Positions 17,333 to 27,709 are shown, numbered from the stretch's first letter. The stretch is DNA of 64,000 nt from Litoribacter ruber (GCF_018500185.1 NZ_JAHBGI010000003.1:124001-188000), one strand, 5' to 3'. The notes: generated from the letters alone by a model not told the origin. A program made the numbers and translations.

Positions 17333-18430
17333 TTAAAGCCAAGGGGCCTCTGTCAGGTCCTCGGAACCTTCAAAAATATGTTCAATAATTTTTTCAAAAT
17401 ACATAGAGACCACCGGACCTGAAATTGTGGAAACGGCCCAATTTTGAATGGCCACCCTTGATTCATTTTCTAATGGACCATCCTGCAATGACTTTCGAAA
17501 AACCGACTCAAACGATTCTGGAAAAAATGGATCAAATACCAACCCAGCCTCATTTTTGGCCACTAACACACTGGCCCCACACCGGTTGCTCACCAGCACT
17601 TTCATGCCCGACATCAGTGCTTCATTGACCACCGCCCCCCAGCCATCGAAATAACTAGGCAGGATTAAATAGTCATGGGTTTTCATAAGGCCAAAAACTT
17701 CAGTATTGGAAACGCTTCCGGAAAAATGGAAGTTGCCAACAGGTTCCAGCAGAGCCTTAACCTCGTTTTCCAAAGGTCCACCACCTAAAACTGTGAATCT
17801 TTCAACTTTTTCAGAAAATTTACAAACGGTTTTTATAATGGGTACTATATTCTTCCTTTTGATTAGAGCGCCCACGTAGAGGTAGCTAGGCTTATTTTTA
17901 TTCTCTTGACCAAAATCCAAGACATTATCAGGTTCTTCAGTAAAATATCCCCAATCATAAATTTTTGCTTCAGGAAAACCCAATTTGATAAAAGACCTTT
18001 TAGCTGTTAATCCAGTGGCCAAAATGCCACGAATGTGTTTTTCATACTTCCGAAACAACAAGGTATATTTAATGAACCTCAGCTGACCTTTAAAACCCTC
18101 GAGATTAACGGTTTCTAGGTAAACAAGTATCCTACTCTTTAGCCCCACGGCCAACTTAAATGCCTCAAATACAAATGGAAAAGCGTCTATACCGCCAAAA
18201 ACATGTATGGCCTCTGGATGGGATCTGAAGACCTGCTCAACTTCAGATTTAGATGGAGCAACTCGGACTTCCACATTTCCAAAATCAGGTGCAATCCAAC
18301 CCAAATCCTTCCTGTTTTCACTAAAGTCCTTATTTACCAATAACATCACCTTATGTGTTTTTGCAATGTTCTTGGTGAATGCGGACTGATGAATGCTTAA
18401 TGCGTACTGCCAAAAAATTAAGGTTTTCAT
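17333..18430 (-). CDS. Glycosyltransferase (GT4-like)
   Basis: 365 residues. The donor domain is clear: SYLYVGALIKRKNIVPIIKT, FTVLGGGPLENEVKALLE, FHFSGSVSNTEVFGLMK and the E-x7-E-like YFDGWGAVVNEALMSGMKVL near residue 263, where Asp replaces the first Glu of the motif. The N-terminal acceptor half (QYALSIHQSAFTKNIAKTH) is divergent but suits a GT-B enzyme. It lies between a GT4 gene and the Wzy-like gene with gaps of 13 and 3 bases, in the same operon. Confidence 0.85.
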   Translation of the reverse strand: MKTLIFWQYALSIHQSAFTKNIAKTHKVMLLVNKDFSENRKDLGWIAPDFGNVEVRVAPSKSEVEQVFRSHPEAIHVFGGIDAFPFVFEAFKLAVGLKSRILVYLETVNLEGFKGQLRFIKYTLLFRKYEKHIRGILATGLTAKRSFIKLGFPEAKIYDWGYFTEEPDNVLDFGQENKNKPSYLYVGALIKRKNIVPIIKTVCKFSEKVERFTVLGGGPLENEVKALLEPVGNFHFSGSVSNTEVFGLMKTHDYLILPSYFDGWGAVVNEALMSGMKVLVSNRCGASVLVAKNEAGLVFDPFFPESFESVFRKSLQDGPLENESRVAIQNWAVSTISGPVVSMYFEKIIEHIFEGSEDLTEAPWL

Positions 18431-18433
18431 ATG

Positions 18434-19624
18434 CTATAAAATCTGCACTTTGCCAGTTTGCTTAAAAAGTTCAATATTTCCCAATAAGAGCCAGAGGTAA
18501 AAAAACATAACTCCACCAGAAGAAAGCAAGTAGCCTTCTGCCAACATATGAATTGAGAAGAATACCAAGAGGCTTCCCAGAACACCAATATTTAAGACAT
18601 CAGTCTTATTCCTAATTACAAAAATTATATAGGATACTAAAATACCCACCAGCATCAGAAACCCTAAAATACCTGTCATAGATAAAGTCGCTAAAAATGA
18701 GCTGCCGGGTTCTATTTTCCCATCATCATCTTTTTTCTTTTTAGCATTGTACTTCAAATGGGCAAATCCAACCCCAAAGATTGGGGATTCGTAGAACTCC
18801 AAAAAACGGGCATCCCATATTGCCCTTCGGGTGGATACTAAATCACCTTTTTTCTCACTCTGATGCATCTTATCCTGAATTCCCTCGGCATAAGAAAGCC
18901 ATAATGGGCTCGAGAATATCAATAAGCCTGAGATCAATATTATTTTGGTGAAAAACCTAGACAGCCTATCTTGATAAATCTTATAAAAAAAGAATATAAG
19001 TGCCCCTATACAAGCCAAAATAGCCGTTCTCGAACTAGCAAGCAATAGACTAAAAAATGAAGAAGCCATACAGACTTGATACAAAAGTAGCCAGTTTTTT
19101 CGTGGTCGACAGCTGATTTTCTCATTATAATAAAGGTACAATGCCAAAACCATTGAAATGGCTGCCATAGGTCCAAGTATCATCGTGTGAACAAATAAAC
19201 CGCTCCAACCTCCTCGTCCTTCCGCAACACCCATTGGAACAATTTTAGTTAAAAAGCTGCTCGACCCAAGGATCAGAATAAATAAATTCACTTTACTAAA
19301 GGTAAAATATCTAAAGGCAAAGAATTTTGGAGAAGAAATAAATGGGCCCAACAAGCCAACCATAATTATGAAGGAAACCAACCTAAACCAAGGTTGAAAT
19401 TGTGAAGGGATAGTATTCATCATGATGCTTACTACCGCAAAAAACAGAAATCCGCTAAGGAAAATATTCAGCTTATCTATCCCCCCAGAAAAAAGCAACA
19501 TGATAAAAAATAGTCCACAGATCCCGTAATAAATACTTTGATTTACCTCCGGACTAATGATTAAAACTTGATTGATGCCTATTGCTCCAACAAAAAATGC
19601 AGAATACTTGATGAGTTTATTCAC
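18434..19624 (-). CDS. O-antigen ligase/polymerase-like membrane protein (Wzy-like)
   Basis: 396 residues starting at GTG, with about ten to twelve hydrophobic segments and one larger polar loop near 240-300. SLLLASSRTAILACIGALIF followed by the periplasmic loop and FYESPIFGVGFAHLKYN match the O-antigen ligase/Wzy_C family. In a cluster with Wza- and Wzc-like genes the natural role is polymerisation of undecaprenyl-linked repeat units in the periplasm (inference). It is the only such protein in the window, which supports the polymerase role over ligase. Confidence 0.85.
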   Translation of the reverse strand: MNKLIKYSAFFVGAIGINQVLIISPEVNQSIYYGICGLFFIMLLFSGGIDKLNIFLSGFLFFAVVSIMMNTIPSQFQPWFRLVSFIIMVGLLGPFISSPKFFAFRYFTFSKVNLFILILGSSSFLTKIVPMGVAEGRGGWSGLFVHTMILGPMAAISMVLALYLYYNEKISCRPRKNWLLLYQVCMASSFFSLLLASSRTAILACIGALIFFFYKIYQDRLSRFFTKIILISGLLIFSSPLWLSYAEGIQDKMHQSEKKGDLVSTRRAIWDARFLEFYESPIFGVGFAHLKYNAKKKKDDDGKIEPGSSFLATLSMTGILGFLMLVGILVSYIIFVIRNKTDVLNIGVLGSLLVFFSIHMLAEGYLLSSGGVMFFYLWLLLGNIELFKQTGKVQIL

Positions 19625-19635
19625 AACCTAAAAAT

Positions 19636-20133
19636 CTAGATTAACTGTTTTATAAGTTTGGCGGGGACTCCGCCTATCAATGAATTGTCAGGAAATGAAC
19701 CCTTCACTACCGCACCAGCAGCTACTATACATTTGTTACCAATAGAAGTCCCCGGCAAAATGATAGCCCCTGCTGCAATCCAGCTACCATCCCCTATGTT
19801 AATAGCTTCTTGAGTGCCTTTCCCCGCAATTCTCTCGCCCGACATATTAATTTGATGAGAACCCGTGGTGAAAAATACGTTTGGGGCAATGTCCACATTT
19901 TTCCCTATTACTATATTACAGGCGCTTATAATATGACTATTATGGCCCACCCATGTGTGGTCCCCAATACTCAGTTCGCCAATTCCTCTGATTTGCACCG
20001 ATGAGCAGATCCTCACGCCCCTACCAATTGTCGCCCCTGCAATTTTATAAAGCTTATTCTTTAGCCCAAATAGCCTCGTTTCGGGAATCAAGGGCATGAA
20101 TAGGTTAATTATATATTGTATTCCGGAACGCAT
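19636..20133 (-). CDS. Hexapeptide-repeat acyltransferase
   Basis: 165 residues. Left-handed beta-helix repeats run from GATIGRGVRICSSVQIRG through ISACNIVIGKNVDIAPNVFF and INIGDGSWIAAGAIILPGTS to CIVAAGAVVKGSFPDNSLIG, ending GGVPAKLIK. TTGSHQINMSG carries the probable catalytic His. It likely transfers acetyl groups to a capsular sugar. The start at 20133 lies 25 bases inside the upstream GT4 gene; a later ATG at 20097 (MPLIPETRLF) is an alternative that avoids the overlap. Confidence 0.85.
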   Translation of the reverse strand: MRSGIQYIINLFMPLIPETRLFGLKNKLYKIAGATIGRGVRICSSVQIRGIGELSIGDHTWVGHNSHIISACNIVIGKNVDIAPNVFFTTGSHQINMSGERIAGKGTQEAINIGDGSWIAAGAIILPGTSIGNKCIVAAGAVVKGSFPDNSLIGGVPAKLIKQLI

Positions 20134-21281
20134 TTCACTACTTCATAAAAAATGGATTCATATTGCTTACCAATCTCTTCGGCCGTAAAATTTTTGGAAT
20201 AGGACAAGGCTCTCTGACTCATTTGCGCCAAATCTAACTGAATTATTTCATTCATGGCTGCAGCTAGAGATTGGGGGCTTTCGGTTTCATAAAATATAGC
20301 TAAACCACGGTCAGAAAGAATTTCGGCTGTCACAGGAATAGTAGAGGCAACAATTGGCAAACCGCAACTCATGGCTTCTACCTGCACAATTCCAAACCCT
20401 TCACTTCTAGAACTAAAAACAAAGACAGAAGCAGCCGCCAAATGCGCCTGAACGTTGTTAGTGTAAGGGTGAAAACTAACGCGTTGCGACAATTTGTACT
20501 CAGCAACTTTTTCCTGCAACTCTGCCTTCATAGGTCCATCTCCTATAATTTCTAAGGACCATTCCGAATTTTTTTCAGCGAAAATTTTAAACCCCTCAAC
20601 TAATATGTCAAATCCCTTATGGTGCGCACATCTTCCTAGCGCAATAAATTTCTTATTTGTCAACCCGGTGATCTGATCATAGGCCATGTCATGTGCATTA
20701 TAAACCTTAACCGTATCAAGGCCTAACTTCTCTGCAAAACATCTCCTATCATCATCAGAAAGCACAATTAGCCTATCTAATTTGCCAAGAAGGTGTTGGA
20801 ATATCCATTCGTGATTATAATTTCCTCTTGAAGGACTACCGAAAAAGTGCTCATAAGACGCTTGGATCACCCCAATCATGGGAACTTCTACTTGGTCTTT
20901 AACCGATGCCATCCAAAAATCACTACCATTATCAAATCCAATTACAAGGTCAAACTTGTTTCTATAATTAAAGTCTATTAGAAAATCCCTCTGCTTTTTG
21001 AGAAACATTAATTTTTTATAACTCTTTACACGTCTTCGGTTGAAAAATCCTTTTTTGGCGATATAATTAAAAAAATTTCTGATCACCTTCCTAGGTAGAC
21101 TTAACTCATGGATGGTGACGGGGATTTCTTCAGGAATATTATAAATGTTCCCATCGGATTTTCCCGAGGTCACTAAAATATGAATATCATGTCTTTTGCA
21201 TAGTTCCTTGGCCATTGTAGCAGTAATCCTCTGCATTCCGCCATGGGTAAAAACGCTATAGGTAACAAGGCAAATTTTCAT
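20109..21281 (-). CDS. Glycosyltransferase family 4
   Basis: 390 residues, GT-B fold: MKICLVTYSVFTHGGMQRIT gives the GG acceptor loop; VIGFDNGSDFWMASVK lies mid N-domain. The donor domain has KFIALGRCAHHKGFDILVEG, LEIIGDGPMKAELQEKV, VSFHPYTNNVQAHLAAASVF and SRSEGFGIVQVEAMSCGLPI with the E-x7-E pair near residue 294. This arrangement is typical of amylovoran/teichoic-type GalNAc or glucose transferases, but the donor is not readable. Its start overlaps the upstream GT2 stop by one base. Confidence 0.92.
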   Translation of the reverse strand: MKICLVTYSVFTHGGMQRITATMAKELCKRHDIHILVTSGKSDGNIYNIPEEIPVTIHELSLPRKVIRNFFNYIAKKGFFNRRRVKSYKKLMFLKKQRDFLIDFNYRNKFDLVIGFDNGSDFWMASVKDQVEVPMIGVIQASYEHFFGSPSRGNYNHEWIFQHLLGKLDRLIVLSDDDRRCFAEKLGLDTVKVYNAHDMAYDQITGLTNKKFIALGRCAHHKGFDILVEGFKIFAEKNSEWSLEIIGDGPMKAELQEKVAEYKLSQRVSFHPYTNNVQAHLAAASVFVFSSRSEGFGIVQVEAMSCGLPIVASTIPVTAEILSDRGLAIFYETESPQSLAAAMNEIIQLDLAQMSQRALSYSKNFTAEEIGKQYESIFYEVVKCVPEYNI

Positions 21282-22246
21282 CAGGTCAGCTTATGATAAA
21301 AATAGGAGCATTTACTAAACATGATTGGGAAATTTTTAATCCAAAGTAATTTCCCAAAACTTCTTACACCCATCCCCTGCCAGTACTCAAGAAATGAGAC
21401 CCTATTTAACATTTTTATTTCCGCCTTGATATTAGGTAATAAACACCTGTCATGAAGGTAATTACTATACTGCTGAAGGAAATATTCATTCAGACACTTT
21501 CTGTAGGAATCGTTTTTTGGCAAACTATCTCTGAAGACTTTTAGGGATCTAAATATGTCTATCCAGCTTTTTGTTTTTTTGGGACTAAAGCTGCTCATGA
21601 TTGACCCTGGTCTAACCTGGTAAACATACACAGTCGAATGAAGAATTTTTAAACTGTGTATATAATAAAGCAGCTTCGGTGTATGCTCGTTATCTTCATG
21701 AATCACTCCCTCAAGCCAGAAAAGGTCATTAGTCAATAAAATTTCCCTTTTGGTAATATATCTCCAAGAACATAAAAAATCACCAGGCCTGTTTGAAAAA
21801 TAATCAACGCCGGTATAAGTCTTATATTCATCAAAAGTCTTGTTTAAAGGGGAAGAAGAAATCAGTTTTCCTTCAGGAGTGCATCTAGCGAAATTAATAA
21901 CCAAAGCATCAACGTTAGTTTCATTCAAGTTTTGGAAAACCAATTTTAGACTTCCTTCCACGATTATATCATCACTATCTATAAACCATACGTATTTTCC
22001 TATAGCATTTCTCAAACCTGTGTTTCGAGCACCACTTAACCCTTTATTTGGTTGATTTATAACCTTGACATTATTATGAATTTTAGAAAATCTCTCCGCT
22101 ATTTTCCCAGAATTATCGGTGGACCCATCATTTATGACCAACACTTCATACAAACTAGGGTTGATTCCTTGGTTAAGAATACTATTGAGGCAACTTCCCA
22201 AATAGTTTTCTACATTATATGTGGGCAAAACAATTGAAAGTATCAT
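21281..22246 (-). CDS. Glycosyltransferase family 2 (EpsJ/CpsIaI-like)
   Basis: 321 residues from the ATG at 22246; a TTG just upstream would add one Met-equivalent. The chosen ATG overlaps the upstream TGA by one base (TGATG). Motifs: LSIVLPTYNVENYLGSCLNS, YEVLVINDGSTDNSGKIAE, GLSGARNTGLRNAIGKYVWF and IDSDDIIVEG near residues 88-97. The long C-terminal region (VIHEDNEHTPKLLYYI, VYVYQVRPGSIMSSF) is typical of GT2 enzymes of capsule clusters that act on an existing oligosaccharide. Confidence 0.9.
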   Translation of the reverse strand: MILSIVLPTYNVENYLGSCLNSILNQGINPSLYEVLVINDGSTDNSGKIAERFSKIHNNVKVINQPNKGLSGARNTGLRNAIGKYVWFIDSDDIIVEGSLKLVFQNLNETNVDALVINFARCTPEGKLISSSPLNKTFDEYKTYTGVDYFSNRPGDFLCSWRYITKREILLTNDLFWLEGVIHEDNEHTPKLLYYIHSLKILHSTVYVYQVRPGSIMSSFSPKKTKSWIDIFRSLKVFRDSLPKNDSYRKCLNEYFLQQYSNYLHDRCLLPNIKAEIKMLNRVSFLEYWQGMGVRSFGKLLWIKNFPIMFSKCSYFYHKLT

Positions 22247-23379
22247 CAACCTAGAATGTTCTCAATTTCACGCATGGTTTTCTTTTCATCAAAGATTTTG
22301 GCTCTTTCTAAAGATTTCACCTCATATTCCTCAAATAATTCGGGAGTATCAATTAGTTGTTTGATCGAACTGAATATTGCGTAGGATTCATGGTAAGTAA
22401 TGATACCAAACTCATTATCACCCAATATTTCTCTAGAACCAGGGCTCGAAGTACATACTACAACTTTACCCAAACATATAGCCTCACATACAGACAATGG
22501 ATAGCCTTCTGTAATTGAAGTGTTGAGGTATAAATCTGCTGCCTTAATATAGGGGTAAGGGTTGTGTTTATACCCTAAAAATTGAACCTCAGAAGTAAGA
22601 TCCAAATTTTGAACTTGAGCTTTTAAATCTGCTTCTAATTCACCTTCACCAATAAGCCAAATTTCAAATTCATATCCTTCATTTTTCAAAAACTTAGCTA
22701 CTTCAATTAATCTATAAAACGCTTTCTGAATTTCAAGTCTCCCTACGGATACAATGGTAAACTTTGATTTAGAAACCTGAAACTCCTCACTTTTATATAA
22801 AATTTCTGACCGGGGGATCAGGTTAGATTGAACAAGTTGCTTGTTTTTTGGAACTCCAAACATTTCATTAAATTCCAGCATAGATTCTTTACTGACGAAT
22901 ATGATCTGATCATAGGAGTTGTAAAAGCGGGATTCTTCCGAGACACTCTCAAATAGCGAGGAGGTATAATGATTGTTCTTTAAGTCAGTATGTACCCAAG
23001 CTATTCTTTTATTACGGTTATTTTTATATCTCAAATACTTGGTGGATAGTCCCTCCATAAATGCCACTTCGAGATCATAGGTTTCATTAAACCTTATATT
23101 GATAAAAATCTTGGTTAGAAAATCGACACCAATTTTATTGGGCCATTCAAAAATTATTTTATTCAATAATCTGGAAAAAAATGGATTCTCAGGCATCAAA
23201 TAAATCAACTTAACCTGGGAGGGTATTTTATTGATATGTACTCCGCTTGGGAACACTAAACCTAAGGTAATTTCATACCTATCAAAATTTATTCGCCTCA
23301 AAATATCAATTAGCACTTTCTCAGCGCCTCCTCCCCTAAGTGTGTTAATCAGAATAAAAATAGTCCTCTTGGTTTTCAT
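22246..23379 (-). CDS. Glycosyltransferase family 4
   Basis: 377 residues. The N terminus FILINTLRGGGAEKVLIDIL carries the GGGAE loop characteristic of GT4 enzymes such as PglA/PglJ-like and GalNAc transferases. IAWVHTDLKNNHYTSSLF, FTIVSVGRLEIQKAFYRLIE, IWLIGEGELEADLKAQVQ, VQFLGYKHNPYPYIKAADLY and SITEGYPLSVCEAICLGKVV (E-x7-E near residue 290) complete the fold. It is the first glycosyltransferase after the ABC transporter and so may act early in the unit, though gene order is only a weak guide. Confidence 0.92.
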   Translation of the reverse strand: MKTKRTIFILINTLRGGGAEKVLIDILRRINFDRYEITLGLVFPSGVHINKIPSQVKLIYLMPENPFFSRLLNKIIFEWPNKIGVDFLTKIFINIRFNETYDLEVAFMEGLSTKYLRYKNNRNKRIAWVHTDLKNNHYTSSLFESVSEESRFYNSYDQIIFVSKESMLEFNEMFGVPKNKQLVQSNLIPRSEILYKSEEFQVSKSKFTIVSVGRLEIQKAFYRLIEVAKFLKNEGYEFEIWLIGEGELEADLKAQVQNLDLTSEVQFLGYKHNPYPYIKAADLYLNTSITEGYPLSVCEAICLGKVVVCTSSPGSREILGDNEFGIITYHESYAIFSSIKQLIDTPELFEEYEVKSLERAKIFDEKKTMREIENILG

Positions 23380-23389
23380 TTAACCACGG

Positions 23390-25180
23390 TTATATTTCTT
23401 GCAAAGCTACCATGTTTTTAAAAGTAACTGAATCATTCACCAGTTCATAAAACTCCCCTGTTCCCATTATTTTTCCTTTTTGAAGCAATACCACTCTATC
23501 TGCATTCTTCACAGTACTTAATCTATGGGCTACAATCAAAATTGTATACTTTCCTTTTAGAGCCTCAATGTTCTGTTGAATTGCCTTTTCTGTCTCGGAG
23601 TCCAATGCTGAGGTGGCCTCATCCATAATAAGGATTTCAATATCTTTGTAAAGTTCCCTTGCAATTGATAACCGTTGCTTCTGCCCTCCACTCACCATTA
23701 TACCATTACTTCCTAAATGGGAATACTCTTTCTCAGGCAGGCTTCGCACAAAGTCCGCAATTGAGGCTTTCTCCAATGCTTTCCAAAACTTCTGTTTATT
23801 TTCACGATTATCCTCAGCCCAAAATGTTATGTTATTAAAAATTGTATCGTCAAAAATCACAGGCTCCTGAGTGATGTATCCTACGTTGAGTGCAAAACTT
23901 CTGATATCAATTTGAGCTCTGTCAATGCCATCCACCAATATATTCCCACTTTCAGGTGCCATTAATCCGGCAATGATATTGACCAAAGTTGTTTTTCCGC
24001 TTCCGCTCTCTCCTACAAAAGCAACCGTTTCATTCTTACGTATAGTCAAATTAATATCCGTAAGAATTGGCGTGATACCATAATGAAAGTTCAAGTCTTT
24101 GAGCACAATACTATTTTCTAAGGAATGACTGGATATGTCTCCAAATCTTTCTTTACCCTCTCTAAGCTCTTTCATAAACGCAGTCATATTGTTAAGCGAA
24201 CCGGTAGTCCCAATGAATGCATTATAAGTATTTTGGAGCCCCATCAGATAAGCCAATGCCCTATAAAAAAACAATAAACTTAATAAAATCACCCCCATGT
24301 TGGTACCAAACCAATTGAGTTGTATTAGAATAACAATGGCCACAATGCTCACCACCAATGGCTCCCTGGCCCCACTTAAGATAGCTCCATACTTACCAAT
24401 CTTCATGGAACTGTCTTCGATCTTGACTATGGTTTCCTTTAGCTTTTTCCCAAAAGCATACACCAAACCTGTTGCTTTTAAATATTTGAAAAAAGCGACT
24501 TTTTGTACGAGTAAACCCTGAAACTCATGTGCGTCCTCTGTAATTTTGGCTGAGAGCTCTTTTGTTTTTTTGTAAATTTTGCCGTACAAAAAGTTAGTGG
24601 CAACACCACCCAATACTACCAATAAAGCGAAATGCGGATTGGCGAAAAATGCTAAAGTAGCATAGACCGAAACCATAATCACGGCCTGGATGGTATGAAA
24701 GTAATAAATATAGGATTGGAGAACCTGCCCCACTTCACCGGAAAATGTATTCTGAATTCTTCCCGAGTCTGCCAAAACGAATGATTTGTAATTAAAATCT
24801 GCTAGACTATCTATATTTTCAAATCGCATTTTGGTAATGAAATACCGGCGGAGAATCACAGAATAATATTCAGAACAAAAATAAAACAGGCCTTTCATCG
24901 AAAAGAAAAAAACCAAAACTATTAATACAGCTCCTACACCCGTGCCCAAACCTATGCCATCCATCCAATCCAAAAGAAACCCGAGATTTCCCAAGCCTTC
25001 AGATGAGGCTTGTCCATCAGTCGACTCCAAAAGTGGCAAGAACATTGCAATACCCAACCCGTCCATCAATCCTACAGATAAGCTTAATGCCAGGGCAATA
25101 AATATTCTGTAACGAAGATGTTGGTAAAAATAAGCAAATGAAGAAAAGTACTTATAAAACAATTTTTTTAATCTACTCAT
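23390..25180 (-). CDS. ABC transporter, fused permease/ATPase (MsbA/PglK-type), probable lipid-linked glycan flippase
   Basis: 596 residues. The N-terminal half has six membrane segments (about 15-320). The C-terminal ATPase has Walker A GESGSGKTTL with Lys396, a signature VSGGQKQRLS near residue 500 (Val instead of Leu at the first position), Walker B ILIMDEATSALD and the H-loop IVAHRLSTV. Lying between Wzc-like and glycosyltransferase genes, with no Wzx-type flippase in the window, it is the best candidate to flip the lipid-linked repeat, as PglK and Wzk do. That role is inferred from context. A 147-base gap separates it from the Wzc-like gene. Confidence 0.9.
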   Translation of the reverse strand: MSRLKKLFYKYFSSFAYFYQHLRYRIFIALALSLSVGLMDGLGIAMFLPLLESTDGQASSEGLGNLGFLLDWMDGIGLGTGVGAVLIVLVFFFSMKGLFYFCSEYYSVILRRYFITKMRFENIDSLADFNYKSFVLADSGRIQNTFSGEVGQVLQSYIYYFHTIQAVIMVSVYATLAFFANPHFALLVVLGGVATNFLYGKIYKKTKELSAKITEDAHEFQGLLVQKVAFFKYLKATGLVYAFGKKLKETIVKIEDSSMKIGKYGAILSGAREPLVVSIVAIVILIQLNWFGTNMGVILLSLLFFYRALAYLMGLQNTYNAFIGTTGSLNNMTAFMKELREGKERFGDISSHSLENSIVLKDLNFHYGITPILTDINLTIRKNETVAFVGESGSGKTTLVNIIAGLMAPESGNILVDGIDRAQIDIRSFALNVGYITQEPVIFDDTIFNNITFWAEDNRENKQKFWKALEKASIADFVRSLPEKEYSHLGSNGIMVSGGQKQRLSIARELYKDIEILIMDEATSALDSETEKAIQQNIEALKGKYTILIVAHRLSTVKNADRVVLLQKGKIMGTGEFYELVNDSVTFKNMVALQEI

Positions 25181-25327
25181 CAGATAAATCTTACTCGTAA
25201 AAACTTAGTATAGTGCATTTGTAACTATCACTTAAAAACACGGCTTCGCCCGGTCAGCCCCATTAAAAAGCTTAGCAACAGCTACTTATAAAATTAATTA
25301 AAATATAACGCGTACTAAAAAATACTC

Positions 25328-27706
25328 TTATGCTGGGTCCTTTATCAGCTTTTTGGATTTACTTTCACTTTCATCCCCGTAATAGCCTGAAGCATATCCG
25401 GATCGTACGTCATCGCAATCATTGTAAACAATATATAGTGCGGGGGAATTGGTCTTGTCTAAAGTATCCTTACAGGCTTCCATAGCTTCCAAGGATGTCT
25501 GGTTTTGTCGAACCACAAACAATCCGGCATCACACAGAGACATGATGTCCAAGGTTTCCGCGACCACCCCCATCGGTGGAGTATCAAAAATTATGGTATC
25601 AAATTGCTCATGAAGAGCAGCTACAAAAGTTCTAAATTTCTGAGTCAAGATTAATTCAGCTGGATTAGGTGGAATAGGTCCCGCTAACACCACATATAAA
25701 TTCTCATACTCTGTAGCCGTAACTACTTCTTCATAACTATTTTGCCCAATTAGGTAGGATGTTAATCCCACTTTATTGGACATATTAAAAGACTCATGCA
25801 ACCGCGGCTTTCTCAAGTCAACACCAACTATTACTGTCTTTTTTCCGCTTAGGGCAAAAATAGATGCTAAATTTACAGCCGTAAAAGTTTTGCCATCTTT
25901 GGGCTGGGCTGAGGTGACATAGATTGTTTTCATGTCCCTTTCAGGAAATAAATATTTAAAATTGGCCCTGATAGAACGGTAAGATTCCGTCACATGGGAT
26001 TTGGGAAAATTGTATACAGCCAACTCTCCATTTACTTTGCTCTTTGGAACATTCCCAATTACCGGAAAACTAAAGTATTTTTTCACATCAGAAATAGATT
26101 CTACTTTGGTCCTGAAAAAATCCTTCAAAAATATGAACAACCCTGGAATCATAAGTCCCGCTATAATCCCAATAGCAAGATTGTGCTGCCGTTTTGGGAA
26201 AACTGTTTCCATTATTCTAGGCTCATCCAATATGTTGTTTTGGCTCTTAGTAGCAGCTTTGGAAATTGCTGATTCCGCTCTTCTCTGCAACAAATAATTG
26301 TATATCCCTTCGTTGATAGTAAACTTCCTTTGAATGGAGAGCAAGCGTCTTTCGGTAGCCGGCAAACTACTCACTTCAGCATTTACTTTTGCTATTCTGC
26401 GCTCCAAGTCACCACTTTGAGCTTTAGTATTGATCAAAAGATTTTTTAAATTTTCCTTAAGTGAGCGGATAACAATTCTTAGCTTTTCCTCCTCATTTTT
26501 CAGCCTTGAATTATCTTTTGTTAATGCCAGCCTCAATGTCGAAAGTTTGCCCTGTTGCTCCAACACTTTACTCACAAGCTGATTTAACACAGGCTCTGTA
26601 ACACCTGCCAAAGAAGGGACCATCAACTCTTCAAATTTCTCCTCTTGGACATATTCATTCAAAGTATTGTAATACCTTAAATTCATATCTAAAATAGCCT
26701 TCTCCTGCTCAAGGTCGGCTAGCCTGCCATAAATAGAGGCACCTTCACTACTTAAGTCAAATATTTGATTATTCGTCCTGTAATTTTCCAATCTGTTTTC
26801 TATATGATTGAGGCTGTCTGTGATACCCGTCAATTGGGAGTCAATGAAATTGACAATATTTTCAGCTGTTTGGTTAGCTTGATCTAGCTCCTCCTGAATA
26901 TACTGATTCATCAGAGCAGATAAATAAACCTTTGCTTTTTCAGGCGAAGAGCTAACCATCGATAATTTTATGATCGTACTTTCGTTTAGTGGCTCTGCAA
27001 AGCTTACCGCGTGAAGGTAATCTAAAACCAAATCATGGGTAGGTCTGAACCTTACAATCAACTCTCCTCTAAACTGCTGGTCGATAATAGAAAAAGTAAG
27101 AGAGCCAAATGGAGTCGAGCTTGGAACACCATCTTTCAACTTGGTCTTTAATTTTCCATCATTATAAGAGTAGGTTTTTGAAACGGGGTTATATATGGTG
27201 TAACTCTCTCCTTCGGTTTCTAAAAAAACGCCTTCATCTGTTACTGACAAAATAAGTGTAGCATTGGCTACATAAGGTTTATTTAGGTCAAGATTAACAT
27301 TTACAGGTCCCGCCCTATATAAATCCAGCTCATCACCTAGTAGGTTTTTTTCTGAGATAGAAACATTAAAATCAAGCCCCTGTAAAGTACGTGCATGAAG
27401 GCCAAAGGACGATAAAATCCCTATCTCATTTTCAAGGTTGGTCCCCGTTTGAGGACCAAAATTTTCAAACAATACAGAATTCATATTTTCCTTGCCAAAA
27501 TCACCGATCAATACGGATGATTCTACCCTGTATTGGCTAAAAAGAATGTCGTTTACTATATAAGTAATACCGAAGCCAAGGGCAGGGAATATTAAAAACA
27601 GATACCATTTGGCCATGAATTTCTTGAGCAAGGCCTGGAAATCATACCCATCTCCTGAGGATTCAAAAGGGTTGCCCGACGAGTTATTTTGAAAATTGTT
27701 TCTCAT
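25328..27706 (-). CDS. Polysaccharide co-polymerase / BY-kinase (Wzc-like)
   Basis: 792 residues. A first membrane segment near 35-55 and a second near 510-530 flank a periplasmic Wzz-type domain with coiled coils (about 270-470). The cytoplasmic C-terminal domain is a bacterial tyrosine kinase: Walker A SAQPKDGKT with Lys606, Walker A' VIVGVDLRKPR, and Walker B IIFDTPP with Asp708. The tail holds tyrosines in SGYASGYYGDESESK, a short version of the usual Tyr cluster. It controls chain length and export together with the Wza-like partner 3 bases upstream. In Walker A' the usual DxD is GVD, a minor variation worth noting. Confidence 0.93.
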   Translation of the reverse strand: MRNNFQNNSSGNPFESSGDGYDFQALLKKFMAKWYLFLIFPALGFGITYIVNDILFSQYRVESSVLIGDFGKENMNSVLFENFGPQTGTNLENEIGILSSFGLHARTLQGLDFNVSISEKNLLGDELDLYRAGPVNVNLDLNKPYVANATLILSVTDEGVFLETEGESYTIYNPVSKTYSYNDGKLKTKLKDGVPSSTPFGSLTFSIIDQQFRGELIVRFRPTHDLVLDYLHAVSFAEPLNESTIIKLSMVSSSPEKAKVYLSALMNQYIQEELDQANQTAENIVNFIDSQLTGITDSLNHIENRLENYRTNNQIFDLSSEGASIYGRLADLEQEKAILDMNLRYYNTLNEYVQEEKFEELMVPSLAGVTEPVLNQLVSKVLEQQGKLSTLRLALTKDNSRLKNEEEKLRIVIRSLKENLKNLLINTKAQSGDLERRIAKVNAEVSSLPATERRLLSIQRKFTINEGIYNYLLQRRAESAISKAATKSQNNILDEPRIMETVFPKRQHNLAIGIIAGLMIPGLFIFLKDFFRTKVESISDVKKYFSFPVIGNVPKSKVNGELAVYNFPKSHVTESYRSIRANFKYLFPERDMKTIYVTSAQPKDGKTFTAVNLASIFALSGKKTVIVGVDLRKPRLHESFNMSNKVGLTSYLIGQNSYEEVVTATEYENLYVVLAGPIPPNPAELILTQKFRTFVAALHEQFDTIIFDTPPMGVVAETLDIMSLCDAGLFVVRQNQTSLEAMEACKDTLDKTNSPALYIVYNDCDDVRSGYASGYYGDESESKSKKLIKDPA

Positions 27707-27709
27707 ACC